Origin: Adiantum capillus-veneris
Lineage: Eukaryota; Streptophyta; Polypodiopsida; Polypodiales; Pteridaceae
Reading direction: 5' to 3'
Length of the DNA: 64,000 bases
NCBI GenBank assembly: GCA_014529385.2
Contig: CM043942.1
Location: forward strand, 53,570,647-53,634,646
Shown here: positions 33,517-44,333 of the stretch, one piece after another
Layout of the letters: each line of letters starts with the position of its first letter
Numbering within the stretch: position 1 is the stretch's first letter
Notes under the pieces: generated by a model
What the model saw: only the letters and a program-made list of their open reading frames with translations
Database searches by the model: none
Told to the model about the DNA's origin: nothing
Made by a program: the position numbers and the translations under genes

Positions 33517-35339
33517 AGCATGCACTCAACCACCTCGACCTTTGACCTTGCCCTGCATCCCAATAGAGAGCTCCCATATACTTGACACACTCTCACTTGC
33601 ACATCGAAAGCTCGCACGCCCGATATCTCTAAGAAACACACATATATCTGGCACCTTTGGAAAAAAAAGCGAGAATGATAAAAAACGATGTATACAGATC
33701 ACTCAAACAACAAGCATATGGAGATTCAAGCTGATTCGATTGGAAAAATATGTACAAAGATGGATCTATCCAAAAAAAACCTCCTCATAGTTGGTGAAGC
33801 ATCCGACGAATTTATAAGACATAAGGAGTAGGATAGCACGGCCGACTCCCTGCGTCCTTTGTATGTACTCCGACTTTGTATACTCTCGAACTTTCTTTTG
33901 CTTACAGTCGGTAGGTTATAGCACTATCCATTATTGCATTTGGACAAGCTCTCTTGGTCGCCTCTCTTTTCTGTAGCACTCGACACCCCTCAGCCAGCCC
34001 CCTTATGGCCTCCACTGTCCTGATCGACTCCTTCTCCTCTGGTTTCAGCAACCCCTCTCTTTGTGCAGATCTCCCTTCTCCCTATGCTCTGGCTCTCGGC
34101 ATCACACCCTCCCTCATTGATGGCTCCTGGCGCCCCCTGGTTGCCCTGGCTTTCCCTCTTCATTGTAGCGCTGCCTATTCAGCCCCTCTCCATCCTCTAC
34201 TCCTTGGCCACCCTCGGCGCTTCACCTTCTCGTGCTCAGGTCCACCACCGGCTCCCTCCTGTCTCACGCCATCACTGGCGGCCCAAAACACAGCGCCACC
34301 TCCTCGTCTTGTACTACAGCCACCCCGTGGCTTTCCCCTTTTCTGTAAACTCCTCCCACCTTTGTAGGGCTGCCCTGCAGCCTTCTCTTGATCAGTAGCT
34401 CGGCCACCCTGCCGTCCAATGCTCAGGCCCGCCACCACTGGCCCAGCCCGTTCCCTTGTCATGCGCCAATAGCAACCTCGCTATGGGTTGCTCCTCTCTT
34501 GCAAAACTGGCCCGAGCCCCCGCTTAATGCAACTCCGTATGTCTTCACCCAGGTGGCGCCACCACCCTCTGCATGCAATCTCCAATTGTTGACCTTCCAT
34601 CCCGCTCTGCTCCTCTACTGCAGGCAACTTTGTATTCCTTTTTTTATAAATATAAAAACACCACACTTAGGCGGCCCTTCACACGGCCATGCATCAAATT
34701 GTTTTCTGGGTCCAAGTTGAACTTCATCTTTTAAAAAATTTGACATTGGCCTCCTTTCACATACACTACATGGATGCCATCCGCGAACTTCCCTTCAAAG
34801 AAACTTCAATGTAGTTCGCCTTATCATTATCAACACAAAACTTCAGCTTTCTGGGCGTCAAGAAACAAGGACCGTTCCACAAGAATTGCCCTCGGGTGCT
34901 AAGATCTTCGCCTAGAGAGGTGGTGACTGATATGACGGTTGATTAGACTACGCTACCATAACTCTCAATTGGCCGAAGTGCTCTCTGACCAGTTGAACTG
35001 GAAAAACATCTTTGACATTTCTAAACTCCACATTTAGCATACCTACCATGGCAAGTAGTGTCTCTTGTAGACATCTCACTCCAAATCCCATAGCATAAAC
35101 TTCATGGCACCTGCATCCAACACCCCTTGCCTCGTTCCCAACCTTGGGATATAAGCATATGCTCCTGCCACCTGTGATAGCAACAAAAATTTTGCAGCTC
35201 CTGCTAGCAAATGCTCCATCCTGATGTACCTGGCCCCTAGCACCATCAAATACGTGCTCAAGGTCTTTGCCACTTGCCTGCAAACTGCTATGCTTCGACT
35301 TGCTGCACTTCCATAGAGCGACACAGTTTGCCTGTACCA
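33517..35339 (-). repeat. 5' LTR of element X, outer part
   Basis: Continues the X LTR from AGCATGCACTCAACCACC (compare 21121) to TGTACCA at 35339. It includes the same CT-rich block (33990-34370) and TA-rich stretch (near 34650). Followed by ACGT, the proposed target duplication. Confidence 0.85.
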
Positions 35340-36034
35340 ACGTCTTTAACCACAAATGTTTTTGCAGCTCCTTACGGGAGGATTGGTGATAGAACTAGGA
35401 TTTAATATGGTATTGTGGGATCTTAACATGAAATTGTTCATCTTTTTTTGGCACAAATGTCTCTATTTGTGATTGCATTCATGAATAGTTATTTCTAGAA
35501 AACTTAAAAATAACTCTGCCTTGTCATAAGTATAATGATATGCAAAAAACAAGACAAATCCATCCGAAAATGAGACAAGGGTTTATTGGGAATTTTTGAA
35601 ATTTGAGAGGTACTTTGAGAATTTCCACAAATTAGAGGGGTATTTTGGTAATGTTTTCTAAAATAAAACTTCTTTAGAAGATTGTTAAAATATTTCAATT
35701 TATGCTAATTTCAAGGAGGCTAGGGTTTTGATCTCCTTTTGTTGTGTGTGTGTGTGTGTGTCCATAGATCAAAGAATGTATATATACATACACACGAATA
35801 TTATATTACATTTGTTCGTAACTACATAAATGATATACATATATATGTAACTATTGTACTATTATTATTATGTAAAATTATATATACTTGTGTGTTTTTG
35901 TACTGCATATACATGTGTTCGTATGTGTACATATATATTTTGTATGTATCTACGTATGTATATGTATGTGTGTGTGTATATGTATAGGAGCCAGTGTGAG
36001 TGTCCCTATATATATACGTGTATATATATATAAT

Positions 36035-36121
<87 letters not shown>

Positions 36122-36197
36122 TAGATAGATAGATAGATAGATAGCAATATTTACATACATAAATACATATATGTATTTATGTATGTAAATATAACTA

Positions 36198-36275
<78 letters not shown>

Positions 36276-36417
36276 TATATATAGATAATATATATGTGTG
36301 TATATATATATATATTACCGTATCAAAAGCATATGTGTGTGTATATATGTCTCTTTGTCTCTCTCCCCCCCCCCCCCCCCCTCTCCTCTCTCTCTCTCTC
36401 TCTCTCTCCTCTCTCTC
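35340..36417. repeat. AT-rich spacer with TG, TA, GATA and TC microsatellites and a 46-bp palindrome
   Basis: 35340-35730 is AT-rich without a gene. From 35740 simple repeats dominate: TG (35743-35760), TA (36010-36118), GATA (36119-36144), TC (36197-36222), TA (36223-36270), a C-run (36365-36380) and TC (to 36417). A perfect palindrome spans 36147-36192 (arms 23 bases, centre ACATATATGT). Open frames here only translate the repeats. Confidence 0.85.
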
Positions 36418-37382
36418 TATGAGACCAACTTACGCTTGCGAATAAGCTTTTGGAATTGTAATGGGTATCTATGAATGCGGGAATTGGCATTGATGAGCTT
36501 ACCAATGACTCCAATGTGATACTTCTTGTTGAAACATGCCAGCATGATGCGCAATGAATTCTTGGATTTGACACATACGATGTGCATTCTTTGAGGTGGG
36601 CCAAAAATGCAAAGCAACAAAGAGTCCAGGAGGCATAGAATTTATGACCAAAAAGGGTTTGAACGATGTTTCATTGTCGAAGAAGATAAGTATAAACGCT
36701 ACTTATGGCTGGAAATCAGCCCACCAAATGGTCAAGTCATGTTTATGGCCAGTTGCTACATTCCTCACTATGACTCCAACTTTTATGCTCGCTTGGATAT
36801 GGATAGAGATCAGCCCTTTGTTGAACTAGAGGAAGACATTGCTGAATACAAGGACCAAGGTAAAGTCATTCTCTTTGGAGACATGAATGCTCGCACAAAT
36901 ACGTTACAAACACGACACACAACAAGTTGACATGCCGCATGTCTCAAGAAGAATGGATAATTCATACATGTATAATCAAAGTTCTAATGATGGAAAAGAA
37001 CTCGATCACTATGGAAAGTCACTTCTACATATGTGCAATAGTACCAGAATGCTCATTGCAAATCGAGATGTATCTCTATGGCAAGGCACCATGACTTTAC
37101 ATGTAGAAAGCACAATGGTGATAGCATACAAATCTTTACACTTGGTGAATGAATCCGGAATCAGATCATAGGATGTTATTTTATCGACCTCAAGTGTGAT
37201 AAACGGCCCGAGCATGGAGCCTCCAATCATTATGTGAATCATTTGTACTCACATCTAGACGTCAAACGAGCACTTATATATGCTGATATGGTGGACCAAA
37301 TGTTAAGTATGATAGAGCATCAAGAGAGCCCAGCATTAGAATGCAAGTGGAAAGTTTTCAAGGAAGTAATTTGCTCTTGTGC
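36418..37382 (+). pseudogene. LINE C, 5'-truncated: ORF2 endonuclease region
   Basis: Starts at the TATGAGACCAACT sequence of ORF2 codon ~3, directly after a TC run, so ORF1 and the 5' UTR are absent. It encodes the LINE A endonuclease region with several frameshifts. The segment around GDMNAR (near 36880) is present here, unlike in the downstream tandem units. It runs to VFKEVICSC-type sequence (37321-37380). It is interrupted at 37383 by the CACTA element and resumes at 45021 in register (CTCTTG-TGC-GAAGGAATGC equals the uninterrupted LINE A sequence). Confidence 0.85.
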
Positions 37383-37403
37383 CACTACAAGAGGTTGTGT
37401 GCT

Positions 37404-37610
37404 CTTGTGACGCTGTTAGCGACGGAAATACACTGGGTTTTTATAACCCCCGACGTCGCTAAAACCGTCGCTAATAGCGTCGCTATATGTGACGCTATAG
37501 GCGTTGCTATATAGAGACGCTCATAGCGACGATCATAGCGACGGTTATAGCGATGTTTACACAGAAGTCTATAGCGACGCTCCAGAGCCATAAATAGCGA
37601 CGCCCGAGAG
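37404..37610. repeat. left subterminal repeats of the CACTA element
   Basis: The octamer TAGCGACG and its inverse CGTCGCTA, with one-base variants, occur about a dozen times in both orientations in ~200 bp. In En/Spm-type elements such subterminal arrays bind the TNPA-type protein. A smaller set lies at the other end (44900-45000). Confidence 0.8.
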
Positions 37611-37620
37611 AATTTTTTTT

Positions 37621-37651
37621 GGGTGACAGGGCATTGAATGCCCTGCCACCC
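37621..37651. other. 15-bp-arm hairpin near the CACTA left end
   Basis: GGGTGACAGGGCATT is followed by a one-base loop and AATGCCCTGCCACCC, complementary at 14 of 15 positions. It lies just inside the subterminal repeats and between them and the first gene (stop at 37954). It could act as a terminator or a structural element; no function is shown. Confidence 0.6.
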
Positions 37652-37953
37652 ATCAACCATATTGTACTTGATTCACTTTTAAAAAAAAGTGCAAGGGTAG
37701 ATAATAGACCCAAAATAGTCACCCACAAGACGCATTGTTTGCAAAAGTGACAAGCAAAATGAATTGATTGGCAAATGTAATAATGACAATTGTACAACAT
37801 CATAGGCATAAAGAATTGATTGGCAAAATGAACTGCGGTGACAAATGTAATAATATACATGGTTCAAAAAGACGTATAAAATCCGTCTCATGATACATAA
37901 GCTATGAGAAACCCTAAACTAATGCTATCTAGCTACAGCTAAACTAACGTCGT

Positions 37954-39263
37954 CTAGTCAGACGTCTCATCGCGTCCAAGCGGCGTATCTGTCGGATTCT
38001 GCAAAAAAAGACAATAAGACAGCTTTCAGTAAGTATAAACATATAACGATATTTATAAAACAATACAAAAAATAGAAAAGAGTAAACCCTAATACTAACC
38101 ATGCCTCCGCGAGAACTGAGAATGTCCATAAGAGCGTTTAAGCCCTTCCTGTCTGCGTACTCGCGCTCGTACGGTGTGGGATCACGTCCTGTCATCGACC
38201 ACTATCAAAACATACAAAGATTTCATTATGTTAGAAATAAAAAACTCATAAACCCTAAACTATCGAACATAAAGAGCAATGCGAAAACACTTACAAAATC
38301 GGCCTCAAATGATGCCCATCCACCGCTCCCCAAGTGGTGCGAGCTCCCTGCCTCTACTCGCGCTCTGGCTGCATCCTTTTGTTGCTTCCACTTGTGGGGA
38401 TTCTTGCGCGCTGCTTTCTTCCCATTCTTCCAATATTCTTTGGCCAGCCAATCTGGCCTGTTCCACCCATGCTTGATTGATTTTTGCACTTCGGAACGCT
38501 TGTGTTTGCAGTATTCGCGCATTCGAATCTTCATCAGGTCTTCATTGAAGCGTTGATCCCGTGTTGGAACGGGAAACTCATCATGAAGTATGCTGATGAC
38601 TCTGTCTTTTAAATCACTTGGTACTCCACTCCATTTGTTTAGTATGTAGTGTCTAAACAGCTGAGGGCAAAGACCACGCATGCGCCAGATCACCTTCTTG
38701 CCATCATCATCCATGATGATGCCGCCACTGAAGTTGACGGAGTAAGGCAAGCCCTCTGGCCGGTGACGCATGAACCTGGGTGTCCCGACAGGGGTCTCTA
38801 GCGGCGTGTCGATGGGGGTACAGACGTCAGGTGTCTCCACCGGCGTCTGGGCCCCGAAGCGAGGAGTGTCGAGTGGGGTGGCTCCTCGCGGAGTAGGTAG
38901 AGGTGTGTAGCTGCTAGGAACAGTCAGCCGCGCAAAACCTGGCGTAGATGGCGATGCTGTGGCTGGTGTGGGGCCGGGCAAAGAAGGGGAGGGTAAAGAG
39001 CCTTGTCGAACACGAGGCGGTGTGGAGGCATCAGCGGCGGAATCCCCACAACAACCGCCACCGCAAACACTAGAGCGCCGGTGTCTAGACGAGTGTAAAG
39101 ATCGTCTCGTCGACATGGAAGCTTCGGAGCGCGCTGAATGCTCTGAAAGAGAGGGAGATGTGGATGGAGTAGGAACGCGCGATAATGCGCCAAAGCGATG
39201 ACGCTCCGCGTACCACTGTCTCTGCTGCGGTGACAAAGAAGAAAGAAACTCCTCATCATCCAT
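37954..39263 (-). CDS. CACTA three-exon gene, Ptta/En/Spm transposase-like (TNP1/TNPA-type role), apparently intact
   Basis: Predicted exons: 39263-38295, 38201-38100 and 37998-37954, all in phase 0. Introns have GTAAGT (38294) with ATAG, and GTTAGT (38099) with a T-rich tract and GCAG. Total 371 residues. Residues 1-40 begin MDDEEFLSSLSPQQRQWYAE. About 40-180 is Ser/Thr/Pro-rich with repeated TP motifs (PLDTPRFGAQTPVETPD). From about 205 there is a globular part, WRMRGLCPQLFRHYILNKW, then RMREYCKHKRSEVQK and WLAKEYWKNGKKAARKNPHKW, which resembles the plant transposase domain of Ptta/En/Spm proteins. Exon 2 adds MTGRDPTPYEREYADRKG. This protein class binds the element's own DNA; here that is inference. 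Confidence 0.7.
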
Positions 39264-39536
39264 ACCTGCATTAAACTCACGAATATTTAAACTTAATATT
39301 GAATGAATAGAGTAGACAATGACGCAAAGACCATTAAATACAATGACGTAATGACGCATATAAATACAATGACGCAATGAATTGAGTGATAGAAGAGACA
39401 AGTCGAAAACTCAGAATTTTCAATCAAAAGATGTGAGCGCGAGTAGAAAAGAGCGTTATACACCATGGAAGGTACTTAGAGAGCCAGAGCTTTTACAACA
39501 CGGAGCAAAATTGTTCAAATACAATATTTGTGGCTT

Positions 39537-41875
39537 TAAGAGATCTCTCTCTCATCCTCGCATAACTCAGTATAACTTCCTATATCTATGTAGAGCTCTC
39601 CGTTTAAACAGATATCCTCTGTTTCATTTTGTAGCTCCTCTGCATGCACCCCATATAGAGTAGTAGCATCTTGATGCTCGTCTGGCACCACCACAGCGGC
39701 TTCTGATTGAGCATCTTCTCTGATCTCCTCCATTGATGCCGTTGTGATTGGCACATAGTAGCCTTCATACGTCCTTGCACTACGAGAGGCTACCTCTATG
39801 ACGTACCACCAGTTTGATGTAGACTTTGTAGGATGAAATATTACCTGCCAGAGCCACATAACTTACATGAGAGCTTTCAAGCACATAACTTGTAAAAGGG
39901 GGATGTTAACTATTTACATACTTACTTGTTCACAATGCTCGGGTAGTACGAAAGTGTCTCTTAGGTCAGTCCAATTCTTAGTAGAATCCACCTCAAGAAA
40001 ACCAAACTCTCCTCTACGCACAGTAGCGTTGCGACCCTCCATGATTATCTTGAACCATTGCACGTCGAACAAGTCGACAAAAAATCCTCTTTAATCGATC
40101 CTCAAAATCTCTTGTAGCGTGCCGAAGTAAGTGAGTTCCGCCACCACAGGATCTGCATCAGAGGAACGTCGTCGACTAGACTATTCAAATTTTTCCATGA
40201 TTCCACAATCTTGAGTAAAACGCTTTTTGTCGATCCGTTCCACCCTAAAATGTCGACCTTTACACCATGTTGCTGTGTATGACTTATACTACAAGGAACA
40301 AAGATTATGAGTGGCCGTTCAAGCGTTTAGAAATAAAGTCACTAGCTAGTCGTGCATTGCAAAATTACCTTGGTCACGCAACCCTGAGAGTACTCCCACT
40401 CTTCCTGAGTCACTTCGTCACTGCATTGTTGTGCGCTTTTCAATTGGTTGTGCAACCATCTTAAGCTCGTGAATGTTGGTAGGCTCTCCAGACCCGTCGG
40501 ATAGTGCATCGGTGGTCATCTTCCCCGTCTCTACTCGATTCGTGCCCTTTGTCGCTCTTGCTTTGCATCCTCATATTGTGAAATCCACTTTTGCATCACT
40601 GGATTGTGAAGCATGCAAAATCGGTTGATTTTAGCCTCTAGATCTTCTGTCATCTTCTTCTCAACACCGAGATTGCACATGACAATCCCAGATATGCGCT
40701 CATCATCTATGGTTCGCCCTAGCACAAACAAGCTTAGCCATAGGTGCCCCTTCTTCGTAGTCAACCACGGGGGAATGTTGTAGTTGACGATGACAACGGG
40801 CCATATACTTTAAGATGTTGATCTTTGACCAAATGGATTTACGCCATCCATAGCCAGGCCTAAGCGCAAATTTCGAGCTTCCCTGGCAAAATCCGACCAT
40901 GTTCTATCTATATGTTTCCAGGTTGCGCAATCTGCAGGAATTCGTAGCACACCATCCGAAGATTTATTCTCCTTATGCCATGATGCTAGGGCGGCCATGG
41001 ACTTACATTCGAAGAAATGCTTCATGCGAGGAAGCAGAGGAAAATGTGATATCTACGCGATATCTTTCGGAATCACATTTCGGACACTTCTCCATGTCTA
41101 TGTATTCCCCTCTGAAAAGAATGCAGTCATTAGGACAAGCGTGGATAGAATTGTAATCCATCCCCAAGTTTCGCAAAATCTTTCTTGCTTCATCTCGGGA
41201 ATCTGGCATCACATTGTTAGCTGGTAGTATGTGCTCTTTAAGCAATCTACACAACATAAAAATACGATACAGTCGTGTAAAAATCTATCAGATCATTATA
41301 CATTTAGAGTTTTATTAAAGTAAACTAATTGTAATAGATCACCTGAAAAGCGTTGTGACGCTAGTGTCACTCCATCCAAACTTTGCCTGCATGTTGAGAA
41401 GAACCAGGAGTGCTTTCAATCTAGACATACGTGCTCCATTATACAATAGCGTATCGGCTTCACTTTTCATATCATCATAGATAAGCCTTTCTGAATCCAT
41501 GATCGTCTCGATCATTTCATCAATCTCGAGCTCAAACATTGCCTTGTTGGAAATGTGCTCTGCATGATCATCCCCCGAGCTGTCCGAGGCTACATCTTGT
41601 GGCCTCATATATGCTGCTTGACCAAAGCGCCTGCGAACACGTCTATTGGGTTACAAGATTGCTGCTTGTTGGCCAGCGTCAGAGTCCGACGAGTTATAAT
41701 TGGCAACAACTCGATCTATAATAGATGGATCGAACTCGCCAAATTCGCGAACGTGCTGCAAAGAAACACGTCTTGTTCGTCGCACAGCGTGCTTGCATTG
41801 ATTACAAGGACATAAGACCCTCATTGAGAGATAGGTATTTCGGTTGGACGGTCCCACATCCTTGTCACTACTCAT
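39537..41875 (-). pseudogene. TNP2-like CACTA transposase, catalytic middle missing
   Basis: Pieces in order on the minus strand: transposase-associated N-terminus (MRVLCPCNQCKHAVRR, 41875-41651), an acidic linker (41608-41339), and a predicted intron (GTGATC donor at about 41341, TGTGTAG acceptor at about 41247). Then come LLKEHILPANNVMP and IHACPNDCILFRGEY with CPKC (near 41100), RNLRLGLAMDGVNPFG (near 40850) and PPWLTTKKGHLWLSLFV (near 40750). The frame then jumps to C-terminal sequence (NRFCMLHNPVMQKW, near 40600). The large central block with the DDE residues of TNP2 is absent. A DUF4216-type end follows (FGFLEVDSTKNWTDLRD near 39990). Frameshifts and stops are frequent, so it is not functional. 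Confidence 0.8.
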
Positions 41876-41940
41876 AATGAGGATAAAAATCTTATAACCT
41901 GGACATCAAATTTAATATTCTATTGGCATTCTTCGTCTTA

Positions 41941-41942
<2 letters not shown>

Positions 41943-42003
<61 letters not shown>
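41943..42003. repeat. TC microsatellite inside the CACTA element
   Basis: About 30 TC dinucleotides directly upstream of the TNP2-like gene. No coding sequence is seen between here and 42290. Confidence 0.95.
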
Positions 42004-42292
42004 CTCACATTCTCTAGTCATGTCCAATTCCCGCAAACCTCGGTCTAGAGGTGCACGGAGATCAGAACCACCGGGTTATAATCTCGTCTTTATTGGTCAA
42101 TACCTATATTTGTGGGTACAAGAAATCTACAGACCCATGTCTACATGATACTGCATGTAGTGGACAAAACTCCTTTGCCTCTTCTCTAGCTGTAGCACTT
42201 CACAACATCTTAACATCTTTTCACAGTAGATCTTTTCACTGTTCGTCTAACTCTAAACCCTAAACCGTAAGTAATTCTTGCGTGGACTTGAT

Positions 42293-42440
42293 CTAACGTA
42301 AATAAGCGTAAATCTAACTAAAAATAAACCTAAATCTAATTTAACGTAAGTCTACATCTAACCTAATTTTTAACGTCTTTTGGGATAGTTTCCTACAACG
42401 TTAAAACTCTCTTCTTCTTGTGTGTGTGTGTGTGTGTATG
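42293..42440 (+). repeat. direct repeat flanking the captured HMA fragment (left copy)
   Basis: The block 'aacctaaatctaatttaacgtaag' through 'gatagtttcctac-acgttaaaactctcttcttcttg' and a TG run recurs at about 42966-43157 with a few substitutions. The short motif 'cctaaatctaa' is also repeated many times around it. Confidence 0.8.
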
Positions 42441-42589
42441 TGGGTAAACCTAAATAAACCTAAGTCTAATCTAATTTAACATAAATCTAAATCTAACTTA
42501 AATTATGTTATATTAAAAACAAAGAACTAAACTAACAGGGATTATAAGAACCTTAAAACTGATTTAACACATAATATTTCACATAACTC

Positions 42590-42942
42590 GGCAAGAGTTG
42601 GCATTCTCATCACTAAAGATGTGAGAGTTAACTTCCGGCGGTGACACTGCCTCCTCTCCATCCACATCTGACGACAGCAATTGGCCCTTTGGACCATTCT
42701 TGCTCTTGTTACTAACTTTGAAGTTGCTGTTGAATGACTAGAGGTTGTCTAGATGATCATTGTCGGGGATGTAGTGATTCTTGCCGCCCTGAAGATCCAC
42801 CTTCTTCCCTATCTTCTGAAGACATTTCACCAGTACTTTTGGATCGATGGAGCCCACCATGAGTGAAGGCAGCAATACCCTATATTCCATTGAGGGCTTT
42901 CTTCACCCGCTTCATGCAGGCCTCGCAGTCTATGGAGACCTA
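42590..42942 (-). pseudogene. captured fragment of a heavy-metal-associated (HMA, HIPP-like) gene
   Basis: Minus-strand translation from 42942 begins VSIDCEACMKRVKKALNGI, an HMA metal-binding loop with its C-x-x-C intact, then a TAG. From about 42870 another frame gives GSIDPKVLVKCLQKIGKKVD, the second half of the same HMA fold. A Lys/Asn-rich linker with one TAG and an acidic SSDVDGEEAVSPPEV-type tail follow. This is the architecture of plant HMA / isoprenylated heavy-metal proteins. A C-terminal CaaX box was not identified. It is far richer in coding-like composition than the AT-rich sequence on both sides. A stop, a frameshift and a further stop make it non-functional. It sits between two direct repeats inside the CACTA element. 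Confidence 0.65.
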
Positions 42943-42965
42943 AATCTAATCTAATATAACGTAAA

Positions 42966-43157
42966 TCTAAATCTAGCGTAAATAAACGTAAATGTAACTA
43001 AAAATAAACCGAAATCTAATCTAATTTAACTTAAATAAACCTAAATCTAATTTAACGTAAGTCTACATCTAACCTAATCTTTAACGTCTTTTAGGATAGT
43101 TTCCTACGACGTTATAACTCTCTTCTTCTTGTGTGTGTGCGTGTGTGTGGATGTGTG
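42966..43157 (+). repeat. direct repeat flanking the captured HMA fragment (right copy)
   Basis: Matches 42293-42440, with an added 'aaatctaatctaatttaacttaaataaa' stretch and a slightly different TG run. A third partial match ('tttcctacgacgttaaa') occurs at about 44296. Confidence 0.8.
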
Positions 43158-43211
43158 TGCCAATAAAAAGAGATAAATGGTATAACCTTTCTATCACCCA
43201 TGCAAAGTATG

Positions 43212-44197
43212 TGTTGAGAGAGAAGGAGAGAACATAGAAGTAGAACCCCAAAGTGTGTAGAATACACACATGAGATGATGTATATATAGAGGGGACCTGG
43301 GTGCCATATATAGAGAAGCCATATATCGAGTATATCATATAACAAAAGATCATGTACCAACAGTAGCTCGATAGAATTTGGACGATCATCAAAGGCTCGA
43401 CTGAATCGGAACGATGTGTAACTTGCTTCTGCAGCAAAGTTACGACAGTAACAAATATATGATTGATGAAGAAAAATATAATTGAGAAGTTTTCAATTAT
43501 GAGAAAAATCAAAAGCAAAAAGTAAAATTTTGATTTTCAAACATATTCGCAGTCCGAGACGATAACCCAAAATCGGTGCAGAATTTAGAGAAACTTTCTT
43601 TTGCAAAGTTATAGACCACATCGATTCCGGTCTCCCATAGTGGGTAGTTTCTTCTGCAAAGTTGTAGAACACATCAATTCCGGTCTCTCACGCGGGTAGT
43701 TTCTGCAAAATCGTTTTCAATTAGCAAAAAATCAAAAACAAAAAGCGCAAGTTGCTTTTCAGGTATGTACGCAGTCTGTGAACGATAACTCAAAATCGGT
43801 GCAGAATTTGAAAACACTTCCTTCTGCAAAGTTGTAGACCACATCGATTCCGGTCTCTACAGCGGGTAGTTTCTGCAAAATCATTTCCAATTAGCAGAAA
43901 AATCGAAAACAAAACGCGGAAGCTGTTTTTCAGGTATGTACGCAATCCGTGAACGATAACTCAAAATCGGTGCAGAATTTGAAGCAACTTCCTTCTGCAA
44001 AGTCGATTTTTATCAGGAGAAAAATTGAAAACAAAAACGTATTGCTCTGATACCATGTTGAGAGAGAAGGAGAGAACATAGAAGTAGAATCCCAAAGTGT
44101 GTAGAATACACACATGAGATGATGTATATATAGAGGGGACCTGGGTGCCATATATAGAGAAGCCATATATTGAGTAGCTTCACATATAAACTCAACA
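43212..44197 (-). mobile_element. TRIM: miniature LTR retrotransposon inside the CACTA element
   Basis: Two short direct repeats, 43212-43362 and 44056-44197, share a TGTTGAGAGAGAAGGAG start and a common body, and both end in CA. GTATG flanks the whole (43207-43211 and 44198-44202). Just inside the right repeat the minus strand reads TGGTATCAGAGC (44055-44044), the tRNA-iMet primer site of many plant LTR elements, so the element faces left. It is 986 bp without coding capacity. The interior has imperfect repeats containing 'gttgtagaccacatcgattccggtctc'. The outer ends of the two LTRs (the CA side) differ, suggesting age or recombination. Confidence 0.85.
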
Positions 44198-44333
44198 GTA
44201 TGATAGATTGGTTACGCCATTTCCCTCTTGAATAATAGATCTTGAGTTCAACTCCTCGTCGGCTAGATCTTTAGGTCTTTTAATTTTAATTAGTTTCCTA
44301 CGACGTTAAATTAGTTTCTCTCTCTTTCTCTCT

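Larger units (their letters stand above)
20971..35339 (-). mobile_element. X: gag-only LTR retrotransposon (TR-GAG type), split by a nested element
   Basis: Two long direct repeats bound the element. The left LTR is 20971-22945. The right LTR is 25056-25193 plus 33517-35339, interrupted by element Y. LTRs start TGG and end CCA on the plus strand. ACGT (or AACGT, sharing one base with the LTR) flanks both ends at 20966-20970 and 35339-35343. The internal region is only about 2.1 kb and codes for Gag without any protease, RT or integrase. On the minus strand a candidate PBS follows the 5' LTR and a purine tract precedes the 3' LTR. It must have depended on enzymes from another element. Confidence 0.85.

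Noticed and set aside
35739-36445. Open frames of Tyr/Ile, Ser/Leu and Val/Cys repeats
   Set aside because: Pure translation of TA, TC and TG microsatellites.
42241-42262. Telomere-like CTAAACCCTAAACC
   Set aside because: Fewer than three units, not exact plant telomere tandems, and embedded in the 'cctaaatctaa' filler of the CACTA element.
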